Shown here: positions 48,894 through 60,272 of the stretch, piece after piece
How positions within the stretch are numbered: position 1 is the first letter of the stretch
Layout: each line of letters starts with the position of its first letter
From: Allacma fusca
Lineage: Eukaryota > Arthropoda > Collembola > Symphypleona > Sminthuridae
NCBI GenBank assembly: GCA_947179485.1
Contig: OX359246.1
Coordinates: 31,186,001 to 31,250,000, forward strand
Length of the DNA stretch: 64,000 nucleotides
Reading direction: 5' to 3'
Program-made: the position numbers and the translations under genes
The notes under the pieces: generated by a model
Database searches by the model: none
Told to the model about the DNA's origin: nothing
What the model saw: the letters and a program-made list of their open reading frames with translations, nothing else

Positions 48894-49617
48894 AAGGAGA
48901 CGCAATACCTATTTCAGAGACGCAATCCCATTTTCAGAGACGCAATCCCATTTTCAGAGACGCAATACCTATTTCAGAGACGCAATCCTATTTTCAGAGA
49001 CGCAATCCCATTTTCAGAGACGCAATCCCATTTTCAGAGACGCAATACCTATTTCAGAGACGCAATCCCATTTTCAGAGACGCAATCCCATTTTCAGAGA
49101 CGCAATTCCTATTTCAGAGACGCAATCCTATTTTCAGAGACGCAATCCCATTTTCAGAGACGCAATCCCATTTTCAGAGACGCAATCCCATTTTCAGAGA
49201 CGCAATCCCATTTTCAGAGACGCAATTCCTATTTCAGAGACGCAATTCCTATTTCAGAGACGCAATCCCATTTTTCGAGACGCAATTCCTATTTCAGAGA
49301 CGCAATACCATTTTCAGAGACGCAATCCCATTTTCAGAGACGCAATCCCATTTTCAGAGACGCAATCCCATTTTCAGAGACGCAATACCTATTTCAGAGA
49401 CGCAATCCCATTTTCAGAGACGCAATTCCTATTTCAGAGACGCAATACCATTTTCAGAGACGCAATCCCATTTTCAGAGACGCAATCCCATTTTCAGAGA
49501 CGCAATCCCATTTTCAGAGACGCAATACCTATTTCAGAGACGCAATCCCATTTTCAGAGACGCAATTCCTATTTCAGAGACGCAATCCCATTTTCAGAGA
49601 CGCAATCCCATTTTCAG
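48894..49617. repeat. 20-bp minisatellite, left part (about 36 units)
   Basis: Tandem units with consensus AGAGACGCAATCCCATTTTC and a few variants (ATACCTATTTC, ATTCCTATTTC, ATCCTATTTTC) in mixed order. Unit length is kept at 20 bp throughout. The plus strand has no stop in any frame because a 20-bp period reads as one 20-residue peptide in all three frames. The long open frames here are therefore artefacts of the repeat. The array continues at 50967 after an inserted LTR. Confidence 0.95.
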
Positions 49618-50966
49618 TGATACGCTCTTTTTAGCGTAGAAATAAGTATTTGATACGTACATAATAACGTAAGATTTTATGTAATGGTAGTAATGAGAAT
49701 AGGATGTTAGAATGAACGTAGGAATGAGTACATGTGAATAGCACGCAAATAAACTTGCTGACCGTTGGCTTTAATAAAAATGTCCAGAGTTGGAAAAGTT
49801 CTTCTCTGTGTGTGTAGAAATTACCCTTTGGCTCCTCTCAGTCCGAGCGGATGAGAAGAGGAGGGAAATCTCTCCATGCGTAGGACGTATATATATACAA
49901 GTTATTAGTGCGTAATAAGCTTGAGACCATTGTATTTTAGAGTGTAAGACATTTTCCCAGGGAGAACAACTTTTGATTTCAAAGCATGTTAGTACATAAG
50001 TGTAACCATAGTTACGGTCTTATAACCATAGGGTTAGGAGGAAGTTGTTTTGTAAATAAGGGAGACAAAGTAATTTTGTTCCGGAGCTCATAAGATTTTA
50101 CGAGGGTGAGGGTTATAAAAACTCCTTCCTAAGTACTGGGATCTGTCTCGGACAATGGGTTCGATCTTTACGGTAATAAATGTAAACTTTGATAAGACCT
50201 AAGATTAAGAAAGTAATTGAAAATGATATTGCTTATGTATGTATTGCCATGTGTTTAAATGCAAAGCAATCTCGAACCGGCGCCAGGATGGCGGGGTTGG
50301 AACTTGGTTTCGGCCAGATGGTCCGGTCATAAAAATCTATTCAATTGACTTCGGATTTTGAGAGTACGGTTGCGGCCGAGTATAAATACCCCAGGAAAAT
50401 CTTACAGATTCACAGTCGATCTGAACACGCCGATCCGAAACGCTGTCCTCTTGGACTCTCACTCTCTCCCTCTTCGTATAGCACTCGGGTTTCGGTTCTC
50501 TCCCTTTTTACTCCCATTTTATCAAAAATACTCTTGCTCTCAGAATCGAGTAGTTTTTCTGAAAGATAGCCTTTACTCTCAGAAGAGGAAGGATTTTACC
50601 ACAGCTCTTCAGGCTGGTGGATTGTATTTCGAGAAATTTTGAGAAAGCATTTAGAATTTTGATAGGAATTTTGGGAAACCTTTTGGGCAACCCTTTGATA
50701 ACTTGTAATAGGAATTACACTTGAACTTTTATAACTTTATTAACTTTGTAGTTAGATTTAGAGAAGGTCTTCTTTGAATTAATATTTTTAATCAGAATTA
50801 AATCTTAGTGTTAACTTATAGTTTAGAAAATCAAACAAAGATATTATTAAGTTCCATTTTTGTATTTGTCCAAAGTTAAATAAAATCTCTTCAACATTTG
50901 AAGAATCAAAAGTAAACTTGAGGGAAATCATAGAACGTTATTTCCACTCAACTCAGACCCCTAACA
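49618..50966 (+). mobile_element. Solo LTR inserted in the minisatellite
   Basis: A 1349-bp unit beginning TGATACG and ending CCTAACA (TG...CA). It is flanked by TCAG on both sides (49614-49617 and 50967-50970). Removing it together with one TCAG restores the 20-bp repeat register exactly. It contains a TATA-type box (TATAAATA at about 50381) and an AATAAA near 50878, the layout of U3-R-U5. No internal retrotransposon genes are present, so it is a solo LTR left by recombination. Open frames at 50345-50642 are not genes. Confidence 0.85.
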
Positions 50967-51540
50967 TCAGAGACGCAATCCCATTTTCAGAGACGCAATC
51001 CCATTTTCAGAGACGCAATCCCATTTTCAGAGACGCAATTCCTATTTCAGAGACGCAATCCCATTTTTCGAGACGCAATTCCTATTTCAGAGACGCAATC
51101 CCATTTTCAGAGACGAAATTCCTGTTTCAGAGACGCAATCCCATTTTTAGAGACGCAATACCTATTTCAGAGACGCAATCCCATTTTCAGAGACGCATTT
51201 CTTATTTCAGGGACGCAATCCCTGTTTCAGAGATGCAATCCCATTTTCAGAGACGCAATACCTATTTCAGAGACGCAATCCCATTTTCAGAGACGCAATT
51301 CCTATTTCAGAGACGCAATCCCTGTTTCAGGGACGCAATCCCATTTTCAGAGACGCAATCCCATTTTTAGAGACGCATTTCTTATTTCAGAGACGCAATC
51401 CCATTTTGAGAGACGCAATTCCTGTTCCATGGGCGTAATCGTATTTTCATGGACGTGATCCCATTATCATGGGCGCAATACCTGTTTAATGGACGCATTC
51501 CCAGTTTGTTGGACGCAATCACATTTTCATGGACGGAATC
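50967..51540. repeat. 20-bp minisatellite, right part (about 28 units)
   Basis: Continuation of the array at 48894-49617. Units are uniform at first and become diverged after about 51410 (ATGGACG, ATGGGCG variants), the usual decay at an array edge. Confidence 0.93.
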
Positions 51541-52329
51541 CCTGTTTCATGTGGGCCAACCGTCTTTCAGGGCCGGTATCACTGATTTTCAGTTGGCGGT
51601 TCTTCTTATTGTTTTCGCTGCTTCAAAAAATTAAATCCGGTTGTTTTTTATAAAATCATAGTTGCTCAATAGAGGATCCCGGATTTTGTTGAGCAAAAGT
51701 AGTATGTTTTAAAGAATTTCCTATTTTTGATGTAAATTTCAGTAATATTGTTGAGCATAAGAACAACATTTATTAAAATAGTCTTGCTTTTGAAAAATCC
51801 GATCATGAACGCATAGATATCGAACCCCGGTTCAACAGTAGTCTAATTGTCATTTAAGCATTATAACAACAGGAGTAAGTAAGTCATGTACATAGCCATT
51901 TTTTAAACGATAATAGTTATCTTTAATAACATGCTTCGTATTTTTTGCTTAATTGCCACCATTTGGTAGTATGCTGTACCATTGTGTCACTTTACTTCGA
52001 TCTAGCCTCTCCTCCCAACAATTTTAGAATTGAAAATTAGTTTTCATGTAAGCCACGGTACTGATTTTAACCAAAATAGACTTACGAGTCTAGGGCGATT
52101 CGCTTTAGAGATATATCAACTCAGATGATATCATATATCTGCGTGTCATTAACTTTAAAATCACAGCGAAGTGAATAGAAACCATTTGACACATTGTATA
52201 GTCACATCCAAAGGCTCCAGATTAACGACTACAGAAATGTAGGTACTTTGAAATCTCGTGTATGCAATAATTGACAATAAATTGTTTTATTAAAAATACT
52301 ATATATGTATGTGCATATTTCACGCGAAC
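51541..52329. other. Intergenic, nothing recognised
   Basis: About 0.8 kb AT-rich DNA before the 3' end of receptor gene B4. Confidence 0.45.
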
Positions 52330-53561
52330 CTACGATTTACGTTGAAGCATGATCAAAACCCGAATAATATTTAATGCCACAAAAATAACGAAATTTGGAG
52401 GAGACGCTCGTTCTAGCCTATTGAAATCCCCCACCAAGAATCCAATCTCTGGAATGGCGCGGATCATTTGACGAAGGGCAGTAGCATCAACTGTAGAGAA
52501 CGATTTCTTTGTCGACAATAGTTTCCTCCTCAGTTTCTGAATACAACTTGGCAATACAATGGCTTTGTCCAAAATAAGAATATAAATTGTTGCAACCTCA
52601 CACCCTATGAACAATTCTGTTAAACCGGCCAAAATGTTAATGTGAAGGATGTAGATTCCAAAGGAAATGTAGAAAATTGTCATCGTTGTAAAATACAATT
52701 TTGAGGCATACAAATTAAAGCGCATTCCTCGGTTAAAGAGCTGAATCCACAGTTGTAGCTCTCGAATCTTTTTGTAGACCACTTTAGTTTTACTGAATGA
52801 TATGAATAAACGTTGTTTCCTGGGAAACAATGCTAAACAAAATTACTTCTGTCAATATTTTTATAGTAGATAAATTATTATTTAAAAATCACCTACCTTG
52901 AACTAATTTCAGTAACCAGGAGCAATGATTGGTCATGACACTTTTGGAAAAATAATAGGTATGTAAAAATTATGAAGGCAGTATTCATTGTGGATACTAT
53001 GGGCAACAGAGCTTCAAAAAATGTTAGAAGTATTGTAACAAATAGAGATTTTGAATTTGAAGGAATCAGTGGTAACAAAAAATGATCGGAATTCGGTTTC
53101 CAAAATGCAAATATAGCGTACAAGGTCATTACCACGGAGATGTTACCAGGGATAAATACTGCCATTAATTCCTGGACAGATAACTTTTTCGTTCGCGTGA
53201 CCATTCTAATGTTACGTTGGAAAAGGGAGTTAAATATTGCAATGGTGATTTCAGGATACCTGATGAAACTTGTGTGTATTACTTGAAAGCTAGTGAAGCT
53301 ACCGACCATGTTTGCAATATGAAACGGTAGAAAACTCAGCTTGATAGTTCCATTTGCCCCGTGAATAAAAACAATGATTATTGCTAGTAAACCTCGAATT
53401 CCAACAGCAAATAATAGAAAAATCCAGAGTTGTCGTCTAAATTTCCTAGTTTCCAATTTTATGACTCCCCAGTACGGGTTCACTTTAAAAGGGATGAGAT
53501 TCAGAGTAGACCAAAAATGAAATATCCACAAACACATTCGTATTTGCTTGGGTCGGAGCAT
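52330..53561 (-). CDS. Seven-TM chemoreceptor-like protein, family B (gene B4)
   Basis: Exons 53561-52897 and 52819-52330 with the same phase-2 intron as the other members, about 384 residues, intact. It starts MLRPKQIRMCLWIFHFWS. Hydrophobic segments include LWIFLLFAVGIRGLLAIIIV, LPFHIANMVGSFTSFQVI, AFIIFTYLLFF and NFVIFVALNIIRVLIML. The C-terminal IGFLVGDFNRLERAS-x-PNF block is kept. It is the most diverged gene of the cluster together with B1, while B2 and B3 form a young pair. It lies beyond the minisatellite, so the cluster spans at least 19 kb. Role inferred as chemosensory receptor. Confidence 0.72.
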
Positions 53562-54951
53562 TTTTAGTCTTGGGACGGCTAAAATTTCCTTGTAATTCTT
53601 TTCTTAGGCCCTACCTTTTAAGTGACTAACAATAAGATGTGCAAGACCACATAGGCTGAGAAAATATAAATGCTTACTTTAGCAAGTAAGTCACAAATAA
53701 GTATGATTCTAAGCAATTGAAATAATGTGTACAAAATGAACTGTAATATTATCTGCGATATTAAAATGATTTCCCGGAATTCAACAGTTTAAAATGTTAA
53801 AAATAAATGATTAGGTTGAGTTAGCATGTGCTCATTTGAGTTTTGAGACGGAAATAGTAATATGTCAACATAGTAATACCCTGCTTCCTTAAGCTTTTAT
53901 ATTTGACCTGCCAGCTTCAAATTTGGGTGGAAGCAATTTGCAAATGTTCAAAGCCCAGAGTGCTGGTAACGTTTATCAAAATTATAGTTTCTGTATAAGC
54001 GTATAAATTATTTCCACATTTCCGGAGAAATACCAAAATTAAAAATAATTCCTTAGAGAATACTATATAATGTAAGACATATGTGCACACGGAATAGGGC
54101 TTCATTCTTGCAAGCACTCATATTATTTTTGGGCGGTCTAATAATGAGAACCATTTAGGGATTCCAGCTTGGAAATACTCCACCGTGGGAAGGTATAATA
54201 TAATAAAATTACAAGTATTATTAATAAACGCTTGTGCTCGGTATCAGTTTTCGTATGAATGTTCGAACAGGTTTGTAATTTCGTTTCTGATTTTTTTAGC
54301 AATCAATTTCATTTTTGTAATAGTTTCATGTATCAATAAGTTGCTTCACCATGATTTTGGTTGTAATGTGAGCAGGTCTAATTTTTAATGACATATTTAT
54401 AGCCGAAATTGTACAACTGCACGTGAGCAGAGTTACAAAATTGAACATGCCTCGGGTTTTATGCCTGCCGACCTGAAAATCTAATGAAACTGCCCTAAAT
54501 GCCCTCAAATGCCCGGTATTTTGCCAGAAATATATACGCTTATAACCATTATTGCTCGTCTGGTGTACATTGGGGAGTTTTTAATCAAGCTCGTCCAGGA
54601 CAAATGTTATGGTTCATTTTCTAAATTTAAATTGGCCTAACTCGTAAATTATGGTCAGTGATTAAATAATTAGTTGTTTAGGATTTCACAAACCCTTAAA
54701 AAATTTAATTAAAAATTTAATTAGAAACGTTATAAAAAACTTTCATGGGGCTTTGAAAGAATAATTTGCCAAGTTCCGAATTTCGACAAAGACTAGTGAA
54801 AAATACCAAATAGAAATAAATATATACCGAAACTGAAGTTTTGTAAGATGAACTTCGGATTTTGCAATTTCATTACATAAGATGCGGTTATAATTATTTC
54901 AAAACTTGGACAAAGCAATTTGGTGCCGACTTTGGAAATTGCATTTCATCA
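53562..54951. other. Intergenic, nothing recognised
   Basis: About 1.4 kb AT-rich DNA upstream of gene B4. Short open frames at 53917-54508 are unsupported. Confidence 0.45.
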
Positions 54952-54959
54952 GCCCAAAT

Positions 54960-56752
54960 CAAAGATGCTGGCCTATCCTACATGTAGGCCTATTTTAAGG
55001 GATGTGCCACAAATGACGTCATCCAAAAATCTGGCAAATTAAGACTGACTAACTGGATGATCATTCGCCGTCACAACGCAGTCCGACTGACTATATATCA
55101 CGTCTTGTGTGCCTGTATACATACATGGGTATAGTACAATACTACAGGATGCTTTATAATTCAAAACTGAGCTCGTTTGCGAAAAAAAATTATTATCGCT
55201 AACAATTAATCGGCTTTGTTTGACTAGTTTTATTGTCGAGATTTTATTATTGGTCACCGTTATTAGCCATTGATAAACAGAGCATAACATTCAGTTTTAA
55301 TGTCAACAAGCGTTAAACAAAAATCATCAAATCAAAAATCCCATATATGAGCCCCGTAAGTTTTTACACGTACCCGCCCAAAGCACGTGCGGGCCAGGCT
55401 TGTTACGGTTTTTTAATTCATCCGCTTAATAATTCTAATCACCCGAGACGCTCTACCTTACACTACTGTAAAAATGTACCAAAAATGTGCGTTTATATGT
55501 GACCTATTCTATTCCATTTTTAGATAGATGACCCAACCTCCTTTAAAATCAATATTTTTGACTTTTTAGATAACGTATCACCGTGGAAAGGAATTCATGA
55601 TATTTAAAACTATAGCACGGATTAGTAGGCTCGTACTGGATACTAAGGGTTTTCCCATTTGTCAATTGATTTATAACCACACATTTTAAATTAAAATGGT
55701 TATATCGAAATTTTAATCCACCGTTACTTAAATTGCGTTGGAACGTTGGAAGCACCTGCATTAAAAATCTAACACCAGTTACTCTATGCCGTATATTACT
55801 TTTCGATCGATATAACTGTGGCTTTCCGAATTATGGATAGTCACTATAATGCTTTCGAATGCTGAAACCGTTGTTTAAACTTACGATTTCACGCGGGATT
55901 TTATGGAAGAGTTATAAAGGGTGTGGATTAAATAGGCGATGAAAAATGACGTCATGTTATGAAGAAGGGACTCACTGAGTACGTCGTGTGTTAAAACATC
56001 CACGTACATTATGACTGACTGACTAAATGCATGACGTCATTTGTGGCATATCCCTTATAGGGTGCGAGCTATTTGCAGAAAAAATTATAGGCAAAACAGG
56101 GTGCACTGGTTTTCGCAGAAAAAATTTCTATAAGTAGGAAATGCACGTTGGAATATCAGGCTATTGTAGTACCATCTAAAATTTCCCATTCAAAATAATA
56201 TCCACACATAACTCACAATAAGTATACATACACATATATTGCATGTGATTGCTTAATGGCTTATATACTTACTGTAACGTGCAATACGACCAATCAATAC
56301 GAGTTTTCACATAATGCATGAGTAATATTAATTTTGAAGAAGTCCTCACAATCATTTTGTTTAAAAATATGATACATATGATAGTGTAACAAACAATTGC
56401 GAGTGTTTGCTGAATAATTGTTGCATATGAGCGATAGCCTAAATTTTTCCTAAACTAATGTAATATGTCCAAAATAAATTCGCTACAATAAAAACAGCAA
56501 AAGTTAATTACTAATTTTAATAAAAATATCATTTAATTCTACAGCATAGGGTCCCATGTAGGAAGGGGCTAACACTTTCTGTCACCCTATTTAGGCATAA
56601 ATGTAGGCAGTGGCAAATGCCTACCTATAGGCAAGGATAAAGGCCCTAGTAATTAGACAAATTGGCCTAGAAGGAAGGCTGAACGTAAACGTAAACTGAA
56701 TGTATATGTATAGGTAGGAAGTAGGATAGGCAAAATCAGTTTAGCATCTTTG
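54960..56752. mobile_element. hAT-like element with TAGGCCTACA arms (copy 2), carrying a second element
   Basis: Ends CAAAGATGCT at 54960 and AGCATCTTTG ending at 56752. The duplication is GCCCAAAT (54952-54959 and 56753-56760). It is homologous through the core to 26495-27372, and its extra length is explained by an insertion at 54998-56055. No transposase. Confidence 0.88.
54998..56055. mobile_element. TA-flanked inverted-repeat element (mariner-type MITE)
   Basis: Inverted ends start AGGGAT(G/A)TGCCACAAATG and run into the palindrome ATGACGTCAT, 25 bp with one mismatch. TA lies on each side (54996-54997 and 56056-56057). It interrupts the copy-2 element at a place where copy 1 (26495-27372) is continuous. 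Inside, 55365-55456 is a remnant with the terminus CCCGAGACGCTCTA seen in the element at 45799. No transposase frame. Confidence 0.75.
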
Positions 56753-56760
56753 GCCCAAAT

Positions 56761-57820
56761 ATAACAGTGCAATCCTAGGAGTAAAAATTTACAATTCAAA
56801 AATTACATATGGCTGATGGTCTGGTGTTATTGGTATGGCTGATAACGTGCGCACAGACAAGCAGACACTTCAATATCACACTAATGCCTGTCCGCCTCGC
56901 CTATTATTGTGCCTGCTCCTTCTTTCACAGCTGTAAGTAGATGGGTAGGCTCTAATAGGTACATGACGAGGTTTGGCAATACACAGGTAAACAGGTGCAT
57001 GCTAACCCCTTGCTCTTCCTCTCCTGCTCTGCGTTGAGACAACATTGGGATTGGAACAGTAGCAAGTGGCAGTCAGTCCACAATTGAACTCATACTCACC
57101 GGGATTGTTTAACTGTTTACTTTCACATACTCACTATATTTATGTAGTTGTAAAGAATCAGAAGGGACTGAAGGACTATTATTTCCATGATTAAACCAGA
57201 ATTATTATACATTAGTGTCATTTAATTTGTGAGTATTTCAAATCCTACAAAAGTTCTACAAAATATAGTGTGAACGGGCGTCATATTTATAATTAAATTA
57301 TTTGTTCAGAATCTCCTTACAAATTGTGACTTCCAAAATAGCACTTGCTCAGTTTTATTTTGGAATGTTTACAGAATTGTGTTCATTCGTGTGTATTATG
57401 TGTGTGAGTGACTTAATGTTGTAGATTCATCTAAAAATAGCGGCAATTCCCTTTGTCCATTTATTTGTTTTGTTATTATTCCAGGTCTAGACGTTCATTC
57501 CAATCACATCCAGTATTGGGAGTTTAAATGTGAATTATTGTTGAACGAAGTTATTTCTCCCATTAATGGAGATAAAGAGAGGAAGGACATTTAATAAGAG
57601 GAACGCTTGACGAGTATTTTTCCATTCTGATGTAATAATAATTATGATTGTAGTGTCTCGGAATAGTTTGTTTTTCTGAACTGGACTCGGAGTGGTTTGA
57701 AGTGAAAAAAATTGTTTACAAATAGTGTATACTTTGATATATTGATGTTTAAAATTATACGGACGTACAAGAGGAATTTCGGATTTTTATATTAAAAGGA
57801 ACTAGACATTTACTGTAGAA
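56761..57820. other. Upstream region of the F-box gene
   Basis: About 1 kb with no exon called. It probably contains the promoter and 5' UTR of the gene starting at 57821. No TATA box stands out. Confidence 0.4.
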
Positions 57821-60250
57821 ATGACGATGGAGGAACCGAGTCGGAATAAAATTAGGAAATTAGAGCATGCGGAGGAAGATCCAGAGGTGGGTTTTAATGT
57901 ATTAAATTGGTTTTGTAAATTTGGACGTGTTTGTGCTTTAAATGAATTTTTTCCCAGATTTTGGGATTATAAATTGTTTTTATCACGAGTATCTCTGAAA
58001 CAGATCCCTGTGGATTTAGCAGTTGAGAAGACAATGGGGATACCTTTGGTAAGTTCTGTTATTTTTGTGATTTGAAGATTTTACGTTGTTTTTTTGTAGT
58101 AATATTGTATTAGGTGGTTATTACAATCTTTGGTAGATAGGTGTTAGTGTTGGGGATGATGATTTGTTGAAGTTGTTTATTTGTTTTTTTAAAGATTGCA
58201 GACGAAATTTTAAAGTTGCTCCCCACGGCGGATCTTCTCTCTTGTTCGTTAGTGAATCTCCAGTGGAATTCCGCCTCCCGCTCGGTTTTGCGAAAGCACC
58301 GGATATGCTTGGCGTCAATTTCGGAGACGAACCCTTGCGCGAGTATTAAAAATTTGAATGAGCTTCTGGAGAATTCTCCCACCCCACCGTTTAATGGGCT
58401 GGCAATCTCGACGGAAATCCCTTTCAGACACAAGTGTTCATTCCAGTCGAGTGGAGAAGACACACCGCAGCTCCTGACAAACCTCCTTTCAAAAATCTAC
58501 CTCAAAAATTTGAAAGTGTCCTGGTCTGAGCATACTAATTGTCTTGCGGTGTCTCTAATCAAGAAAATCTTCCAATATTATCCGTCTACAATTGAACATT
58601 TGTGCTTGGATAAACTACCCCTCACAATCCCATGCCTGAGTAAATATTTTGGGTATAGTGCTGATAACCGGCATGAATGGTTCCCGAACCTGAAAACTTT
58701 GCAAGTTAAACCTACGCTTAAGCACCAGAGGACGGATATTTTAGAAGACGTTCTGGCGTCAGCTCCGAACTTGCAAGAACTTGTTGGGAGTGTCTGCCCC
58801 AAAAATGTGGATCTCATTTTGAAACACAACAAGTTCCCCACAATTAAACACTTTGATCTGGTCAATTTACACAAGCTAGAAGATACCTCAGTTCTAGTTA
58901 ACTTTTTACGGATGCAACCATCTCATTTAAAGAAATTAACCATTTCTGGAGTTAGGTTCTTGACTGAAGAAGCTCTTCCTAATTGGCTAAGTACTTTGGA
59001 GAGTTTGTGGAAATGTTGTTCATTGAGCTTGGATGAGTTGGAAATTAATCATTTGGATCTGATTGTATTGTCAACTGCTGGTTTCCCTGCCCTTCCACAT
59101 GTCAGCACTGTTACGGTCACTTTCGATATTTGCGTGGTCAAGAGGGACGGTCAACCCAAATTGCGTTGTATAAATTTCCCCAGAATGTTCCCTAACCTTA
59201 AGGTTGTGAAGGTTCATCCTGACTTTGACGAACCACATAAAGGTCGGGACATGATTGTGAGCAACAAATTTATGGACGATGATGAGAGATTTGTTTGTAG
59301 GACTGTTACAACTTTTGTTCTCGTCAACATCTATGATGAACAGCCGAGCCGCGGAGACAGACAAGATCCAAGTTTGCATTGGACAGTGGTATTGTCCATG
59401 GCAAAAATATTTCCTACTGTCAAACATTTTACTGTGAGAGGATGCCCGGAAGTTGCGTACTTTTGCGAGGCTCTTTGGACGGCTTGGAAGGATTTGGAGA
59501 GCATTTGTTTCACTTCTGTCAAATGTTCAAGCAGTTTCCATATTGACCCTTGTATCATTGGAATTTCTGAACCAGAGTGGAAATACTGGAAGGATATTAA
59601 AGAAGATCTTAACTTTGATAAACTTCAATTTGCTCCCGTTAGGTCTTCTCTACGGAATTGTTCAAGTAAGTTCTGATCTGATTGGAGCAACATTTTTTGG
59701 AATGCAGGACTTATTTTCTATTTTGAAGGCGAATATTTCGTTCGTACTTGTTGTACCGAAATTATAACCACTCACAATTTTTAATCACAAATTGTTTTTG
59801 GTGATTTTCAGAACTGAAGAAATTACGCTTAGAATTCACTCACCGGAAGGACTCCTGCCGCCCGTTCCAACTCACGTTGCTTACGGAGCTCTCGGGTGCC
59901 TGTGCTTTCTCTCGTATCCCAAATCTTCAGGTTGAGATCGTCCGGTCCAAGTGCAGCGCAGAGTACAATTTCAATGGGATTCTGGATCGGATTCCCTGTT
60001 GTAAGCCCTGAATGATCCTACTTGAAATTACAATTTACAAAGAATAAAATATATAACAAATGCTACATTTGATACACAAATTAATAATAAAGTATACAAT
60101 GATTACTACACTCATTTAATAATTTCATTCCTATGCACAAAATTTCCAGGTTTCGCCCTAGACACGCTAGCCCCTTACGTAAGGTTTGTGAACTCGGAGC
60201 CCCACGAAGTGATTCATCCTAGAGAGCAATTATGTTCCTGGCCGTTTTAA
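57821..60250 (+). CDS. F-box protein with leucine-rich-repeat-like region
   Basis: Four exons with agreeing phases: 57821-58048, 58195-59665, 59812-60000 and 60150-60250, about 662 residues. The F-box straddles the first junction: MGIPL joined to IADEILKLL, then DLLSCSLVNLQWN. F-boxes bind Skp1 in SCF ubiquitin ligases. The rest has irregular leucine-rich repeats (LKNLKVSW, IEHLCLDKLPL, FPNLKTLQV, NLQELVGS, LKKLTISGVRF, FPNLKVVKV) that would hold the substrate. Stopping at 60011 is possible, but a GTAAGC donor at 60001 and an acceptor at 60149 extend the frame by 33 codons with matched phase, which I prefer. A polyadenylation signal lies at 60267. The substrate is unknown. In exon 1 an in-frame part (57880-57990) might be an extra intron. 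Confidence 0.78.
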
Positions 60251-60266
60251 TTTCTCGCCAAGCAAT

Positions 60267-60272
60267 AATAAA
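60267..60272 (+). terminator. Polyadenylation signal of the F-box gene
   Basis: AATAAA, 17 bases after the preferred stop codon ending at 60250. Confidence 0.5.

Noticed and set aside
48792-49634. Long open frames (280 and 245 codons) that look like a repetitive protein gene
   Set aside because: They are by-products of a 20-bp tandem repeat without stops; no splice sites, promoter or unique coding sequence supports a gene.
48894-51540. Possible CRISPR-like array
   Set aside because: Units are contiguous 20-mers without unique spacers, and the genome is eukaryotic; the 1.35 kb interruption is an LTR.
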